Below, one piece after another: positions 8,557-17,313 of a stretch of 64,000 nucleotides of DNA. The position numbers and the translations under genes are program-made. This stretch comes from Paracoccus yeei ATCC BAA-599. Its GTDB lineage: Bacteria; Pseudomonadota; Alphaproteobacteria; Rhodobacterales; Rhodobacteraceae. Position 1 is the stretch's first letter. Every line of letters starts with the position of its first letter. The notes under the pieces were generated by a model that saw only the letters and a program-made list of their open reading frames with translations, was not told the origin of the DNA and ran no database searches. The stretch spans positions 135,796 to 199,795 of the forward strand of contig NZ_JHWH01000009.1 of the NCBI RefSeq assembly GCF_000622145.1. The letters are read 5' to 3'.

Positions 8557-9639
8557 ATGACCATGATCGGACGGCAGGGCAGGGGCTCGGGGGCGAAAGC
8601 GGGCACGTTGACCTCTCGGAAGGAGCAGCATCTGGATGCGGTGCTGGCGGGAAAAGCATCGGCGGTCACGACAACCGGGCTGGAGGCCGTCCGGTTTGAA
8701 CACGTGGCGCTGCCGGAAGTTTCGTGGGAGGCGATCAATTTGTCCACGCGCTTCCTGGGCCGGCCCATCGGGGCGCCGCTGCTGATCGGGTCGATGACCG
8801 GGGGACCAAGCCGGGCGGCGCAGATCAACCGTACCCTGGCCGGGGCCTGCCAGGCGCTGCGCATTCCGCTGGCCGTCGGCTCGCAGCGGGTGATGATCGA
8901 GGGGGACAGGGACGGCGGTCTTGACCGGGGCCTGCGCCGCATCGCCCCCGACATCCCGATCCTGGCCAATCTGGGCGCGGCGCAACTGAACCGGGGCTAT
9001 GGCCGCGACCAGGCACTGCGCGCCATCGAGGCGATCGACGCCCAAGCCCTGATCCTGCACCTGAACCCCCTGCAAGAGGCGGTCCAGCCCGAGGGCGACC
9101 GCGATTGGCGTGGCCTGACCGACAAGATCGGCGACCTGGCGCGCGCCCTGCCCGTGCCGGTGATCGTAAAGGAGGTCGGCGCAGGCCTTTCCGCCGCCGT
9201 TGTCGCACGGCTGGCCGAGGCGGGGATCGGCATCTTCGACGTGGCGGGGGCGGGCGGGACGGACTGGGCGCGAGTCGAGGCCGCCCGGGCAGGGTCGCAA
9301 GCCCAAGCCGAGGTCGCGGCCTGCTTCGCAGGCTGGGGAATACCCACCGCCACCGCGATCCGCATGGCGCGCGCGGCCGCGCCCAAGGCAACCATCATCG
9401 GCTCGGGCGGAATTGTCACGGGGCTGGACGCGGCCCGGGCCATCCGGCTAGGCGCAGATCTGGTCTCGATGGCGGGTGCGGTCCTGCAGGCTGCTCTGGA
9501 AGGACCCGCCACGCTGGAACAACACCTTGGCATCGTTCTGGCGCAACTGCGCACCGCCTGTTTCTGCACCGGCAGCGCCGACCTGGCGCAGTTGCGCCAG
9601 GCACGACTGTTGCCCGCCGGGACCGAGCCCTATTCCTGA
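8557..9639 (+). CDS. fni: Type 2 isopentenyl-diphosphate delta-isomerase
   Basis: A 360-aa FMN- and NADPH-dependent isomerase interconverting IPP and DMAPP, of the type 2 family unrelated to E. coli Idi. The N-terminal SRKEQHLDAVL motif matches the family's RK..H signature. Further signatures are PLLIGSMTGG (FMN binding), GSQR, LHLNPLQE and the C-terminal GSGGIVTG phosphate-binding loop. A second ATG at 8563 is equally possible. Carotenoid clusters of Paracoccus carry this gene, and it raises supply for crtE. Its last 10 bases overlap the small gene on the minus strand. Confidence 0.92.
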   Translation: MTMIGRQGRGSGAKAGTLTSRKEQHLDAVLAGKASAVTTTGLEAVRFEHVALPEVSWEAINLSTRFLGRPIGAPLLIGSMTGGPSRAAQINRTLAGACQALRIPLAVGSQRVMIEGDRDGGLDRGLRRIAPDIPILANLGAAQLNRGYGRDQALRAIEAIDAQALILHLNPLQEAVQPEGDRDWRGLTDKIGDLARALPVPVIVKEVGAGLSAAVVARLAEAGIGIFDVAGAGGTDWARVEAARAGSQAQAEVAACFAGWGIPTATAIRMARAAAPKATIIGSGGIVTGLDAARAIRLGADLVSMAGAVLQAALEGPATLEQHLGIVLAQLRTACFCTGSADLAQLRQARLLPAGTEPYS

Positions 9640-9776
9640 TCCTCGTCCTTGCGCGCCTCGCGCCGGTCGGATGCCTTGAGATCGGGGCGCGGGTCGAAAT
9701 CCTTGTCGGCGTTTGTCGTATCCACCCGCTTTTCGATGATCTTCTGCTGCTGTTCGTGGGTCTTCTTGCCGGTCAT
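9630..9776 (-). CDS. Small hydrophilic protein (48 aa), unknown
   Basis: A 48-codon frame starts at ATG 9776 and ends at TAG 9630. The product is highly charged (MTGKKTHEQQQKIIEKRVDT at the start, many Lys/Glu/Asp) with no signal or membrane segment and no cysteine. It is oriented with the next small gene, and both lie between the isomerase and mauN. Codon use looks normal for the window. I do not recognise the family. Its existence is inferred from composition, and a similar small protein in relatives would confirm it. Confidence 0.45.
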   Translation of the reverse strand: MTGKKTHEQQQKIIEKRVDTTNADKDFDPRPDLKASDRREARKDEDQE

Positions 9777-9809
9777 GGTCTTGGCTCCTGTTCGTTCCTG
9801 GGCCAGGGT

Positions 9810-10058
9810 TCAGGCCTGACCCGGCGTGTCGTCGTCCCGGTCGCCGTCGCGGTTGTCGACGTGGTCGTGGTGCTGCTGGGTCTGGACGTGGCGCGAATCC
9901 AGCCCGCGCTGGTCCGAATGGCGCGACTTGTCGCGGTTGGACAGGATTTCGCCGGGGGGCAGCTCCTCGATCTCGTCAGGACCAAGGGCGCCGGTGCCGT
10001 CGCCCTTGCCCTGGTCCTGCTGACCGGCGCCGAACTTCTTGTGGCTTGCGTTTGCCAT
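9810..10058 (-). CDS. Small hydrophilic Gln/Asp-rich protein (82 aa), unknown
   Basis: Starts at ATG 10058 with a strong site (GGAGAG, 6 bases upstream). It begins MANASHKKFGAGQQDQGKGD and ends in a His/Asp/Arg-rich tail of low complexity. No signal, membrane helix or domain is recognised. It lies just downstream of mauN on the same strand, 56 bases after mauN's stop, so it could be read with the mau transcript. Such proteins are often stress-induced and intrinsically disordered, but no function can be assigned. Confidence 0.6.
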   Translation of the reverse strand: MANASHKKFGAGQQDQGKGDGTGALGPDEIEELPPGEILSNRDKSRHSDQRGLDSRHVQTQQHHDHVDNRDGDRDDDTPGQA

Positions 10059-10114
10059 GCGCGCTCTCCTCATCGCTTGGTCAGGATCAACGGCTGGCGG
10101 GGGTGATTGTTCCG

Positions 10115-10981
10115 TCAGGGACGGGGCGCCCGACCGTGCGCCCGGCTCGACATGCGGAACACGCTGACCGGGCAGGCGTCGATGCAGCCGCCGCAGTTCT
10201 GGCAGTCGCCCGACAGGATCAGCGGGCTGCCCTGGCCCTTCAGCGCGGGGACGATCACATGCGGCTCGGGGCAGATGTTGAAACAGGCGCCGCAATCGGT
10301 GCAGGCGTCGCGCCGCGCGGCCGAGACGCGGACCACCGACCCCCGCCCGATCAATCCGTAGAAGGCGCCGACCGGGCACAGGTGGCTGCACCAGGCACGG
10401 CGCGACACGAACAGGTCCAGCAGGAACACCGCCGCAATGATGGCCCAGCCCAGCCCGATGCCGCCGATCAGGGCGCGCTGCAGCAGGCTGACGGGGTTCA
10501 CGAATTCCCACGCCACGGTGCCCGTCACGGCCGAGGCCAGAAGCGTCCCGGCCAGGATCGCCAGCCGCGCGCGGCGGTCGAGCTTGCGGTCGCGGGTCAG
10601 CCCGGTCTTTTCGCGCAGCCAGAAGGCGGTGTCGGTGACGACATTCACCGGGCAGACCCAGCCGCAATAGGCCCGCCCGCCCAGCACCAGATAGGCCAGC
10701 GCGACCGTCGCCGCCCCGATTGCGACCGGCATGGCGGGCGAGGTGCCGCCCGCGATGCCCTGCAACAGGACATAGGGATCTGCCAGGGTCAGCATGTCGC
10801 CGATCCGGCTGGCGCCGAAATTGCCCCGCGCGATCCAGATCCCAAGCCAGGGGCCCAGCATGAACAGTCCCAGCACCAGAACCTGGCTTGACCGGCGCAG
10901 CAGCCACCATTTGTGGGACCGCAGCAGGCCGCGGGCCTGGACGCTGAGCCTGCGGTTTTCCGACACCAGCCGCCCGATCAT
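10115..10981 (-). CDS. mauN: Methylamine utilization ferredoxin-type membrane protein MauN
   Basis: A 288-aa NapH-like polyferredoxin. It has four to five transmembrane helices, two CxxxCP motifs (CGWVCP and CSHLCP) flanking them, and two C-terminal [4Fe-4S] motifs (CTDCGACFNICPEP and CQNCGGCIDACPVSV). It probably passes electrons through the cytoplasmic membrane together with MauM. The family role in methylamine oxidation is not settled, and the pair is reported as non-essential in some methylotrophs. The start at ATG 10981 overlaps the mauM stop by 4 bases. It is the last gene of the mau operon. Confidence 0.92.
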   Translation of the reverse strand: MIGRLVSENRRLSVQARGLLRSHKWWLLRRSSQVLVLGLFMLGPWLGIWIARGNFGASRIGDMLTLADPYVLLQGIAGGTSPAMPVAIGAATVALAYLVLGGRAYCGWVCPVNVVTDTAFWLREKTGLTRDRKLDRRARLAILAGTLLASAVTGTVAWEFVNPVSLLQRALIGGIGLGWAIIAAVFLLDLFVSRRAWCSHLCPVGAFYGLIGRGSVVRVSAARRDACTDCGACFNICPEPHVIVPALKGQGSPLILSGDCQNCGGCIDACPVSVFRMSSRAHGRAPRP

Positions 10982-11643
10982 GTCGCCCGCCCCGCCCGGT
11001 TGCGGCCGTCGCCGCCCAGCCCCAGATCGCGCGGCAGCACCCGGATCGAGGCATGGCCGGTCACGCAATGCTTTTCGCAGGTGCCGCAGCCGGTGCAATG
11101 GCTGGAATGGACCGTCGGCACCAGGATGCGGCGGCCGTCGACCTCGGCCGGCTCCAGCGTGATCGCATCGCCCCGGATCGGGCAGACGCGGACGCAGATG
11201 CTGCAGTTCATCCCCTTGTAGTTCAGGCAGGTCTCATGCCCCACCAGCACCGCGACGCCCATGTCGGCATCGCGGATCGACGGGATCTGGCGGTCCAGCG
11301 CGCCGGTCGGGCAGGCCCGCGCGCAAGGCACGTCGCGGCACATGTAGCAGGGCGTGTCGCGCGGCGTGAAAAAGGGCGTTCCGACCGCGGCCTCCTGCCC
11401 CCATTCGGCCAGCGAAAGCGTGTGATAGGGGCAGGCCTGCACGCACAGGCCGCAGCGCACGCAGGCGGCCAGGAAATCGTCCTCGGGCAGGGCGCCGGGC
11501 GGGCGCAGGGCGCGGGCATCGGCGCGGTCCGTGGCCTCGACCAGGGCGACCAGGGACACGCCGGCCAGGCACACGGCGCCGGCGCCGCGTGCGATCTCGG
11601 TCATGGCGGTGCGGCGGCTCATCTTGCGTTTGCTGGATGCCAT
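10978..11643 (-). CDS. mauM: Methylamine utilization ferredoxin MauM
   Basis: A 221-aa NapG-like protein with an N-terminal twin-arginine-like signal (KRKMSRRTAMTEIARGAGAV) and four [4Fe-4S] cysteine clusters: CVRCGLCVQACPY, CYMCRDVPCARACP, CSICVRVCP and CTGCGTCEKHC. This predicts a folded ferredoxin exported to the periplasmic side, partnering MauN. Coupling to mauN by ATGA supports a two-protein complex. The gap to mauG is 26 bases. Confidence 0.92.
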   Translation of the reverse strand: MASSKRKMSRRTAMTEIARGAGAVCLAGVSLVALVEATDRADARALRPPGALPEDDFLAACVRCGLCVQACPYHTLSLAEWGQEAAVGTPFFTPRDTPCYMCRDVPCARACPTGALDRQIPSIRDADMGVAVLVGHETCLNYKGMNCSICVRVCPIRGDAITLEPAEVDGRRILVPTVHSSHCTGCGTCEKHCVTGHASIRVLPRDLGLGGDGRNRAGRAT

Positions 11644-11669
11644 CCTGTCCCCCCTTGCCTTTGCCCGGC

Positions 11670-12857
11670 CTAGTCCGCGGCGTCGCGTTTGCGCTCGGCC
11701 AGCAGCGGCTCGTAGCGGCGGTCGGTCAGCGTTTCCAGGAAGGCCACCAGCGCATCGACGCGCGCATCGTCCAGCATCAGCCCCGATTGCAACTCGGTCA
11801 GCGACAGGTTCCGGTCGATCTCGGCCGGGCCCCAGTCCTCGCCGGTCTCGGGGTTGATCTGCGACCCGGGGCGCCGGCTGGTGTATTTGTTGTAGAACAG
11901 AACCGCCGTGCGCAGGTCGGAAAAGGCGCCGTTGTGCATATAGGGCCCGGTCACGGCCACGTTGCGCAGGGTCGGCACCTTCATCCGCCCCGCCTGGGCG
12001 GGGTCGTCGATCCCGGGCCGGTCCAGCAGGCCCAGGTCCAGATGGTTCGGGCCAAGGCCGTTCGCGTCCCGTGCTGCCCGGTTCACCGGCACGCCGATGT
12101 TGTGGTATTCAAAGCTGGTGAAGGTCTCGCGTTCGACGATGCCCTGCTTTTGCAGCTGGTGGCACAGGCGGCAGTTCCAGGTGATGAAGACGGTGTGGCC
12201 GAAGCGTTCCTGCGCGGTCAGTTCCTCTTCGCCGCGCAGGAAGCGGTCATAGCGGGAATCGAAGGGCATGAAGGTTTCGGTGCGCTGATAGGCGGCCAGG
12301 GCTTCGGCCGCATGGTCGAAGGCGCGGTCCACGTCGCCAAGCGCCTGGGGGCCGAACAGCGCCGCGAAGTCCTGGGCATAGCCGGGATCGGCGCGCAGCC
12401 GCTCGACCACGGCGGCCTTGTCGGGCATGCCCATCTCGACCGGGTTCAGCATCGGCTGGCCGGCCTGGTCGGCCAGATCGTCGGCACGGCCGTCCCAGAA
12501 CTGGCCGCCCTTGTAGCGGCCCTTGTCGTCGCGGTGAAAGTCCGGGCTCAGCGCGGCATAGGACAGGGTCGGCGTGTTGCGGTCGCCATAGGAAACGCCG
12601 TCGTCGCCCAAGGACACCGCCCGTCCCGCCGCCCCTTCGCGGGGGTCGGTGAAGGCGTGTTCGGGGTCGTGGCAGGTGGCGCAGGATTGCGTGCCCGTCC
12701 GCGACAGGGCAGTGTCGTGAAACAGCCGCTGCCCCAGCGCGGCCAGATCGCCCGGCGCGGGCGGTGCGGGCTGCCGGCCGGCCGCCGCGCCGACCAGAAC
12801 CGCCCCGGCCAGGGGAATGGCCAGAACCAGCAGGCGAGAGGGAAGACGGCCGGTCAC
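11670..12857 (-). CDS. mauG: Di-haem enzyme MauG (TTQ biogenesis)
   Basis: A 395-aa periplasmic di-c-haem enzyme that completes the TTQ cofactor in the MADH small subunit through a bis-Fe(IV) state. The haem sites are C59-ATC-H63 and C229-RLC-H233. Every residue I could check sits 28 positions after the mature P. denitrificans numbering: His35 to 63, Trp93 to 121, Trp199 (electron hopping) to 227, His205 to 233, and the unusual axial Tyr294 to Tyr322 (in LFYNKY). The enzyme therefore looks fully functional. Residues 1-28 are a signal peptide. The start is GTG 12857, 3 bases after mauJ. Confidence 0.95.
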   Translation of the reverse strand: MTGRLPSRLLVLAIPLAGAVLVGAAAGRQPAPPAPGDLAALGQRLFHDTALSRTGTQSCATCHDPEHAFTDPREGAAGRAVSLGDDGVSYGDRNTPTLSYAALSPDFHRDDKGRYKGGQFWDGRADDLADQAGQPMLNPVEMGMPDKAAVVERLRADPGYAQDFAALFGPQALGDVDRAFDHAAEALAAYQRTETFMPFDSRYDRFLRGEEELTAQERFGHTVFITWNCRLCHQLQKQGIVERETFTSFEYHNIGVPVNRAARDANGLGPNHLDLGLLDRPGIDDPAQAGRMKVPTLRNVAVTGPYMHNGAFSDLRTAVLFYNKYTSRRPGSQINPETGEDWGPAEIDRNLSLTELQSGLMLDDARVDALVAFLETLTDRRYEPLLAERKRDAAD

Positions 12858-12860
12858 GGC

Positions 12861-13748
12861 TCAGGCCCCGGCGCGCAGGGCCGCGTCCGCAGCGGCGCCC
12901 TGCCGGGCGCGCAGCTCGGCCAGGATCAGGCGGTGGGCCGCCAGGTCGGCCAGGTTCGCCAGCTGCGCCAGCCGCCGCTGCCCCGCAAGGTCGTCCAGCA
13001 CCGGCGCGAGGATCCCGCCGGGCCCGACCAGCCGGTCGTGATGGGGGCGCAGGTGGGCGATCAGCTGGCCCAGGTCCAGACCCTCGAGCGGTTCGGGGCA
13101 GGCGATGGCGCCGGAATGGATCAGCATGTCCTGGGTCACGCGGAACGCGGGGACGTCCGCCCGCGCCAGGGCCGGATGGTCCCGCGCCGCGTGCAGCAGC
13201 GCAAAGGCCGCCAGCAGCCGGCTTGCGGCATCGGGCGCGTTGCGGGCGCGCTGGAACAGTTCGGCCAAGGGCGCAAGATCGGGCGGCATCGGGTCCAGCG
13301 GGATATGGTCGGCGCGCATCGCGCTGGGGCGGAACGGCGTGCAGCGCCAGCGCGCGCCATGCGCCGGATCGGCGATGCGCCAGCCGGCCAGGGCCAGGCC
13401 CCGGCCGATCTGGACCAGCCAGCGCAGCATCCGGCGCTGCATGTCAGCATGGGCCCGGGCCAGCGCCTGGTCGTGCGCGGTCGCGTCCAGCCGATAGATC
13501 ACCTCGGAGAGCTTGCCCCCATCGTTGCCGTGAAAGCTGATGCGGGCGCCGGGCAGGTCGGGGCCCGCTGCCATCTCGGCCGGCGCGCCCTCCACGGCAA
13601 TGTCGGCCTCCCACGCCTGGGTCACGGGGTTGCGCAGGAAAAAGCCCACCAGGAATTCGCGCGGCCCGGCGTCGGCCAGCGACTGCCGGATCGCCTCGGG
13701 CGGGCTGTCGGCCTTGAGCGAGGCGCGGATGTCATAGGGGATCCACAT
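12861..13748 (-). CDS. mauJ: Methylamine utilization protein MauJ
   Basis: A 295-aa cytoplasmic-looking protein without signal peptide or membrane helix, placed exactly where mauJ lies between mauC and mauG. It starts MWIPYDIRASLKADSPPEAI. No catalytic motif is recognised, and the function of MauJ is not established in any organism I know. The identification rests on position and size. The ribosome site is AAGGAGCC, 5 bases before ATG 13748. Confidence 0.85.
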   Translation of the reverse strand: MWIPYDIRASLKADSPPEAIRQSLADAGPREFLVGFFLRNPVTQAWEADIAVEGAPAEMAAGPDLPGARISFHGNDGGKLSEVIYRLDATAHDQALARAHADMQRRMLRWLVQIGRGLALAGWRIADPAHGARWRCTPFRPSAMRADHIPLDPMPPDLAPLAELFQRARNAPDAASRLLAAFALLHAARDHPALARADVPAFRVTQDMLIHSGAIACPEPLEGLDLGQLIAHLRPHHDRLVGPGGILAPVLDDLAGQRRLAQLANLADLAAHRLILAELRARQGAAADAALRAGA

Positions 13749-13770
13749 CGTCGGCTCCTTGCGCGCGGGG

Positions 13771-14169
13771 TTATTCGACGATCACCTTGCCGCGCATGAA
13801 CGGGTGGGGCGTGCAGGTATAGTCATAGGTTCCGGCCGCGTCGAAGGTGATGGCATAGGCCTCGCCCTTCTTCAGCATCGCGCCCTTGAAGGCGTCCTCG
13901 CCCACCACGCCCTTCTTGAAGGCGACGTTGTGGGGCATGGCTTCCTGGTTCACCCAGACGACGGTGTCGCCCGCCTTCACCGTCACTTCGGGCGCGTCGT
14001 ATTTCATCTTGTCGATATGGACGACCACGGCGGCCGGGGGCGCCTCGGCCTCGGCCACCGGCTTTTCGTTCGGCACCGTGATCTTGTCGGCGGCCAGGGC
14101 GCCGGTCGCGGTCAGTGCGCCGATCAGCAGGGCGGCAAGAAGGGACCGGGGTTTCATGGGGACGTTCAT
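13771..14169 (-). CDS. mauC: Amicyanin MauC
   Basis: A 132-aa periplasmic blue-copper protein, the direct electron acceptor of methylamine dehydrogenase that passes electrons to c-type cytochromes. Residues 1-27 are a Sec signal. The type 1 copper ligands are His80, Cys119, His122 and Met125, in PHNV and CTPHPFM, each exactly 27 after the mature P. denitrificans positions 53, 92, 95 and 98. AGGAGCATTCG precedes ATG 14169. The internal Met5 lacks such a site. Confidence 0.96.
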   Translation of the reverse strand: MNVPMKPRSLLAALLIGALTATGALAADKITVPNEKPVAEAEAPPAAVVVHIDKMKYDAPEVTVKAGDTVVWVNQEAMPHNVAFKKGVVGEDAFKGAMLKKGEAYAITFDAAGTYDYTCTPHPFMRGKVIVE

Positions 14170-14224
14170 CGAATGCTCCTGTCGGGGTGGGCCCGGACGC
14201 GGACGTGCCGCGCCCGGTCCGGCG

Positions 14225-14791
14225 TCAGCTGGCTTTGCCGACGATGGGGGAAATGGTGCAGTGATAGGTCATGGCGTCATCCTCGGCGCCAAAGCACCAG
14301 ATGATGTCGTTGGCGAATTCGGGCCGATAGACCGGCAGCTCGCCTTCGGTGTTCAGGCAGGCGCAGCGGCCCGAGACGTTCTGCCCGCAGCAGTCGCGAT
14401 AGGCGATCAGATAGCTTTGCCCGTCGGTCGGGTTATAGCAGCTGGCGACCCAGGACGCCGAGGCGAGCTTGGTGCCCGGCGGGCAGTTCGTCAGCGACCC
14501 GCCCGAGCAGTCGCAGATGTTGCCGTCGATGGAACAGTGCCGCCAGTAGTCGCAGGACTGGATGTCGGTGTCCTGCGGCACGAACTTGGCGCGCGGGTCC
14601 GTGCCGGCGGCGGGGGTCGCCGCATTGGCGCGGCTGACGCGGCCGCGGCGGTCCACCGGCAGCAGCGGCACCAGCGCGACGCCCGCCAGCACCGTGCCGA
14701 GCCGGCCCAGGGCGCCGCGGCGGCTGGTGCGTCCCGCCACGCGGCGCGACATCTTTTCGACCAGGGTGTCGAAACCGAAATTTCCCAGCAT
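14225..14791 (-). CDS. mauA: Methylamine dehydrogenase light (beta) subunit MauA
   Basis: A 188-aa TTQ-bearing catalytic subunit. The tryptophans that become the cofactor are Trp114 and Trp165, an offset of 57 from mature Trp57 and Trp108. Catalytic Asp76 is Asp133 and Asp32 is Asp89. Twelve cysteines remain in the mature part, matching the family's six disulfides. The long leader contains twin arginines (SRRVAGRTSRRGALGRLG), consistent with export by its special mau-dependent or Tat-like route. It oxidises methylamine to formaldehyde and ammonia in the periplasm. Confidence 0.97.
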   Translation of the reverse strand: MLGNFGFDTLVEKMSRRVAGRTSRRGALGRLGTVLAGVALVPLLPVDRRGRVSRANAATPAAGTDPRAKFVPQDTDIQSCDYWRHCSIDGNICDCSGGSLTNCPPGTKLASASWVASCYNPTDGQSYLIAYRDCCGQNVSGRCACLNTEGELPVYRPEFANDIIWCFGAEDDAMTYHCTISPIVGKAS

Positions 14792-14833
14792 CGTTTATCC
14801 TCCCTCTGCATGGGTTGGGGCCGGAAGGCCGGG

Positions 14834-15433
14834 TCAGGCCGCGGTCTTCCTGCGGCTGGTCATGAACTGCTGAAGCGAGGCGAAGCCGGTCTTGTCGGCC
14901 TCGAGCAGGCTTTCCAGATGCTCGCGCGTGTTGGTCAGCCCCTTGGCGCGGATCACGCCCTGGCCGTCCAGCAGCACGCCATAGGGGATCTTGCCGACCT
15001 GGAAGGCCATGCCGATCTCGGCCGAGACGACATAGCGGATCTGGCCCAGCTCATGGCTTTCCAGAAAGCGGGCGTGTTCCTCGGGGGCGCCGTCGCTGAC
15101 CATGATGACGCCGATGTTCTCGGCCCGCGCGATGGACTTGATGATCGGAAACAGCTTGTCGCAGACCGGGCAGGTCGGGGCCGTGAACATCACCAGCGTC
15201 GGGCGGCCGTCGGCCGCGACGCCGCCAAGCCGCGCGCTGCGCCCGAAATAGTCGGGCAACTCGAACTCGGGCGCCTTGTCGCCGATGTCGGGGCCGTGAT
15301 CGGTGATCATCGCGCCCATGGGGGACGAGCGTTCGTGCAGCAGCCCGACCTGGCGCATCAGGCCCAGCATGACCACGGTCAGGCCCAGGACGGCGATCCA
15401 CAGCACGATGTTGGAAGCGATAAGATAAGTCAT
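14834..15433 (-). CDS. mauD: Thioredoxin-like MADH maturation protein MauD
   Basis: A 199-aa membrane-anchored thioredoxin-fold protein. It has one N-terminal helix (residues 5-27) and then a periplasmic domain with the redox motif C88-PVC91 inside FTAPTCPVCDK. MauD and MauE are needed to form the many disulfides of MauA. The conserved cis-proline region (GKIPYGVLL) is present. It starts 1 base after the mauE stop, so the two are coupled. Confidence 0.94.
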   Translation of the reverse strand: MTYLIASNIVLWIAVLGLTVVMLGLMRQVGLLHERSSPMGAMITDHGPDIGDKAPEFELPDYFGRSARLGGVAADGRPTLVMFTAPTCPVCDKLFPIIKSIARAENIGVIMVSDGAPEEHARFLESHELGQIRYVVSAEIGMAFQVGKIPYGVLLDGQGVIRAKGLTNTREHLESLLEADKTGFASLQQFMTSRRKTAA

Positions 15434-15434
15434 G

Positions 15435-15998
15435 TCAGCGGCCTTTCGTGGAAGAAGCCCGGTTGTTCATGGCGACGAACCCGCCAAGCATTTCAGCGCC
15501 CATGTAAAGCAGCGTCAGCGTCAGCCCGGCGGCAAGGCCGGTGGCGATGTCGCCCGCCGAGGCAGCCCGGCCCTGCGCCAGCAGCGCGCCCGCGCCAAGC
15601 GCCAGCGCCGTCAGGACGCCGTTGCGCGCGACCGTCGCCCAGCCGATGCGCTGCTTCATGCCGTTGCGGAAACAGCCGCAGTCGATCTGGGTCCGGCCGC
15701 GCAGCACGTTGACTGCGATGGCCAGGCCAAAGACAGCCAGCAGGGCGGCGGCGACCAGCGCCGCGGGGCGCGCCAGCGGGCCGATCAGCAGCCCGGCGGC
15801 GATGGCCATCTCGACCACCGGCAGCACCATCGCGACCGGCCGCGCCAGACCGTCGGGCAGCAGGCGGAAATTGCGCACCACGCCGTGGAATTCGTCGATG
15901 GCGGTCAGCTTCGACAGCGCGGCGGTCAGGAACAGCGCGGCCAGAAAGCTGCGCAGCGTCCAGACGACCAGAGGCTCGTGCAGGATGGCGGACAGCAT
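15435..15998 (-). CDS. mauE: Membrane protein MauE
   Basis: A four-helix inner-membrane protein of the DoxX/MauE type (187 aa from ATG 15998). It works with MauD in disulfide formation in MADH. A CGC motif (QIDCGCFRNGM, about residues 112-122) is the likely redox site. ATG 15998 lies 1 base past the mauB stop. A second ATG at 16016 would add six residues but has no ribosome site and would overlap mauB by 17 bases, so 15998 is preferred. Confidence 0.9.
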   Translation of the reverse strand: MLSAILHEPLVVWTLRSFLAALFLTAALSKLTAIDEFHGVVRNFRLLPDGLARPVAMVLPVVEMAIAAGLLIGPLARPAALVAAALLAVFGLAIAVNVLRGRTQIDCGCFRNGMKQRIGWATVARNGVLTALALGAGALLAQGRAASAGDIATGLAAGLTLTLLYMGAEMLGGFVAMNNRASSTKGR

Positions 15999-15999
15999 C

Positions 16000-17229
16000 T
16001 CAGGACCCCATGTCATGGGTGGTCAGGATCTGCGGGCCGCGGCCCAGATGCGTGACCTTGCGCAGCTCCTTGCCCGTGCCGGCGTCGAAGATATGCAGCG
16101 TCTGCGTGCCGGCGGACAGGGCGTAAAGCAGCGGCTCGGCATCCTGGCTGACGTTGATCGAGTCGATCTCGTGGCCCAGTTCGATCTTGCTGATGCGCTC
16201 GCCCGTGGCCGCATCGAGGACCACCACGAACCGGCTGGCCGTCTTGTGGCGCCACTGGTCGCGTTGGTCGACCAGCAGGAAGATGCGGTCCGAGGCGCGG
16301 TGATAGGCGGTCTGCTGCCAGCCGCCGGGACGCCAGTTGTCGGCGCGCTCGGCCTCGGTCAGGGCCTCGACGGGCTCGCGGAACGTGGCCTTTTCCTCGG
16401 TCAGGTCGATCTGGAAGATCTTGCCGGTATAGGTCGGCCAGACCAGCCGCCCGGCCCGCTTCGAATAGGCGGGATGGTTGATCAGCAGCTCGTCCTCGGC
16501 GTGGAAGACCTCGGTGTTGGTGATCTTGGGCTCGGTCTCGGCGATGTCCACGCGCGCCAGGCTGCCGTCGCGGCAGTTCATGTAGAACACCGTCGGCGAG
16601 GCCGGGAAGATGTGATAGCAGTCCGGCACATCGACCATGCGGTCGAATTTCTTGCCTTCCAGATCGACGATGCCGACCGCCGGCGCGGGCGAGAACTGAT
16701 AGAACAACAGCTTCTTCTTGTCCGGCGTCAGCGCGTTCATCCACTGATAGGTCCCGATCAGGAAGCGCGCATCCTTGGGCAGTTCGATATCCGCCGTCGG
16801 CTCGAAGGTCTCGGGGTCGAAGACCTCGACGTAATCGGTGCGGGTGCCGCGCGCGATGCGTGAAAAGACCGTGCTGGCCTGGGCGATGAACGAACCGTCG
16901 TCCGCGACCAGGGGCTGGGGCAGGAAGCCCCCGTCCGTGATGCCGACCACGCGGCCGGTTTCGCCGTCGATGGCGAATTGCTGGGTGATCGCGGCGAAAT
17001 GCGCCGGGTCCTGGACATAGACGCGGCGGGCGTCGGGCTTGGGCGCGTTCAGCACCACCGGCTCGTCGGCCTGGCCCTCGGCCAGCAGGCGCGCGGCCTC
17101 GGCGGCGGCGCGCTGGCCATCGGTCTGGGCGTCCTGCGCCGCGGCCGCGCCAAGCGCAAGGCCCGAGGCCATGGCGACCGTGCCTAGAAAGGTCAGGTAT
17201 CCGGGGATGGGTCTGCTGCTAGAAGCCAT
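16000..17229 (-). CDS. mauB: Methylamine dehydrogenase heavy (alpha) subunit MauB
   Basis: A 409-aa periplasmic seven-bladed beta-propeller subunit that holds MauA and forms the docking surface for amicyanin and MauG. Residues 1-31 are a signal peptide ending AAAA-QDAQ. The mature part shows repeated propeller strands, such as [19 protein letters not shown] and [30 protein letters not shown] precedes ATG 17229. Length is standard. Confidence 0.95.
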   Translation of the reverse strand: MASSSRPIPGYLTFLGTVAMASGLALGAAAAQDAQTDGQRAAAEAARLLAEGQADEPVVLNAPKPDARRVYVQDPAHFAAITQQFAIDGETGRVVGITDGGFLPQPLVADDGSFIAQASTVFSRIARGTRTDYVEVFDPETFEPTADIELPKDARFLIGTYQWMNALTPDKKKLLFYQFSPAPAVGIVDLEGKKFDRMVDVPDCYHIFPASPTVFYMNCRDGSLARVDIAETEPKITNTEVFHAEDELLINHPAYSKRAGRLVWPTYTGKIFQIDLTEEKATFREPVEALTEAERADNWRPGGWQQTAYHRASDRIFLLVDQRDQWRHKTASRFVVVLDAATGERISKIELGHEIDSINVSQDAEPLLYALSAGTQTLHIFDAGTGKELRKVTHLGRGPQILTTHDMGS

Positions 17230-17313
17230 GGTTTCCTCCGTGTGATGGCTCCCCGGGCCCCGGCGACAGGTCGGGGGCCGAGCATGAAAGGGGTCGGGAA
17301 AGGGGGGCCGGCG

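Noticed and set aside
7172..8560. A 462-aa plus-strand frame over crtZ and crtE
   Set aside because: An antisense shadow of two well-recognised enzymes, with Pro/Arg/Ser-rich nonsense composition.
11589..13799. A 736-aa plus-strand frame across the mau genes
   Set aside because: Antisense of mauG and mauJ. Haem motifs and the conserved MauG residues are only found on the minus strand.
14170..14224. Hairpin between mauA and mauC considered as a terminator
   Set aside because: The CCGGAC/GTCCGG stem has a bulge and no T run, and downstream genes are needed. At most it is an attenuator or RNA-stability element.
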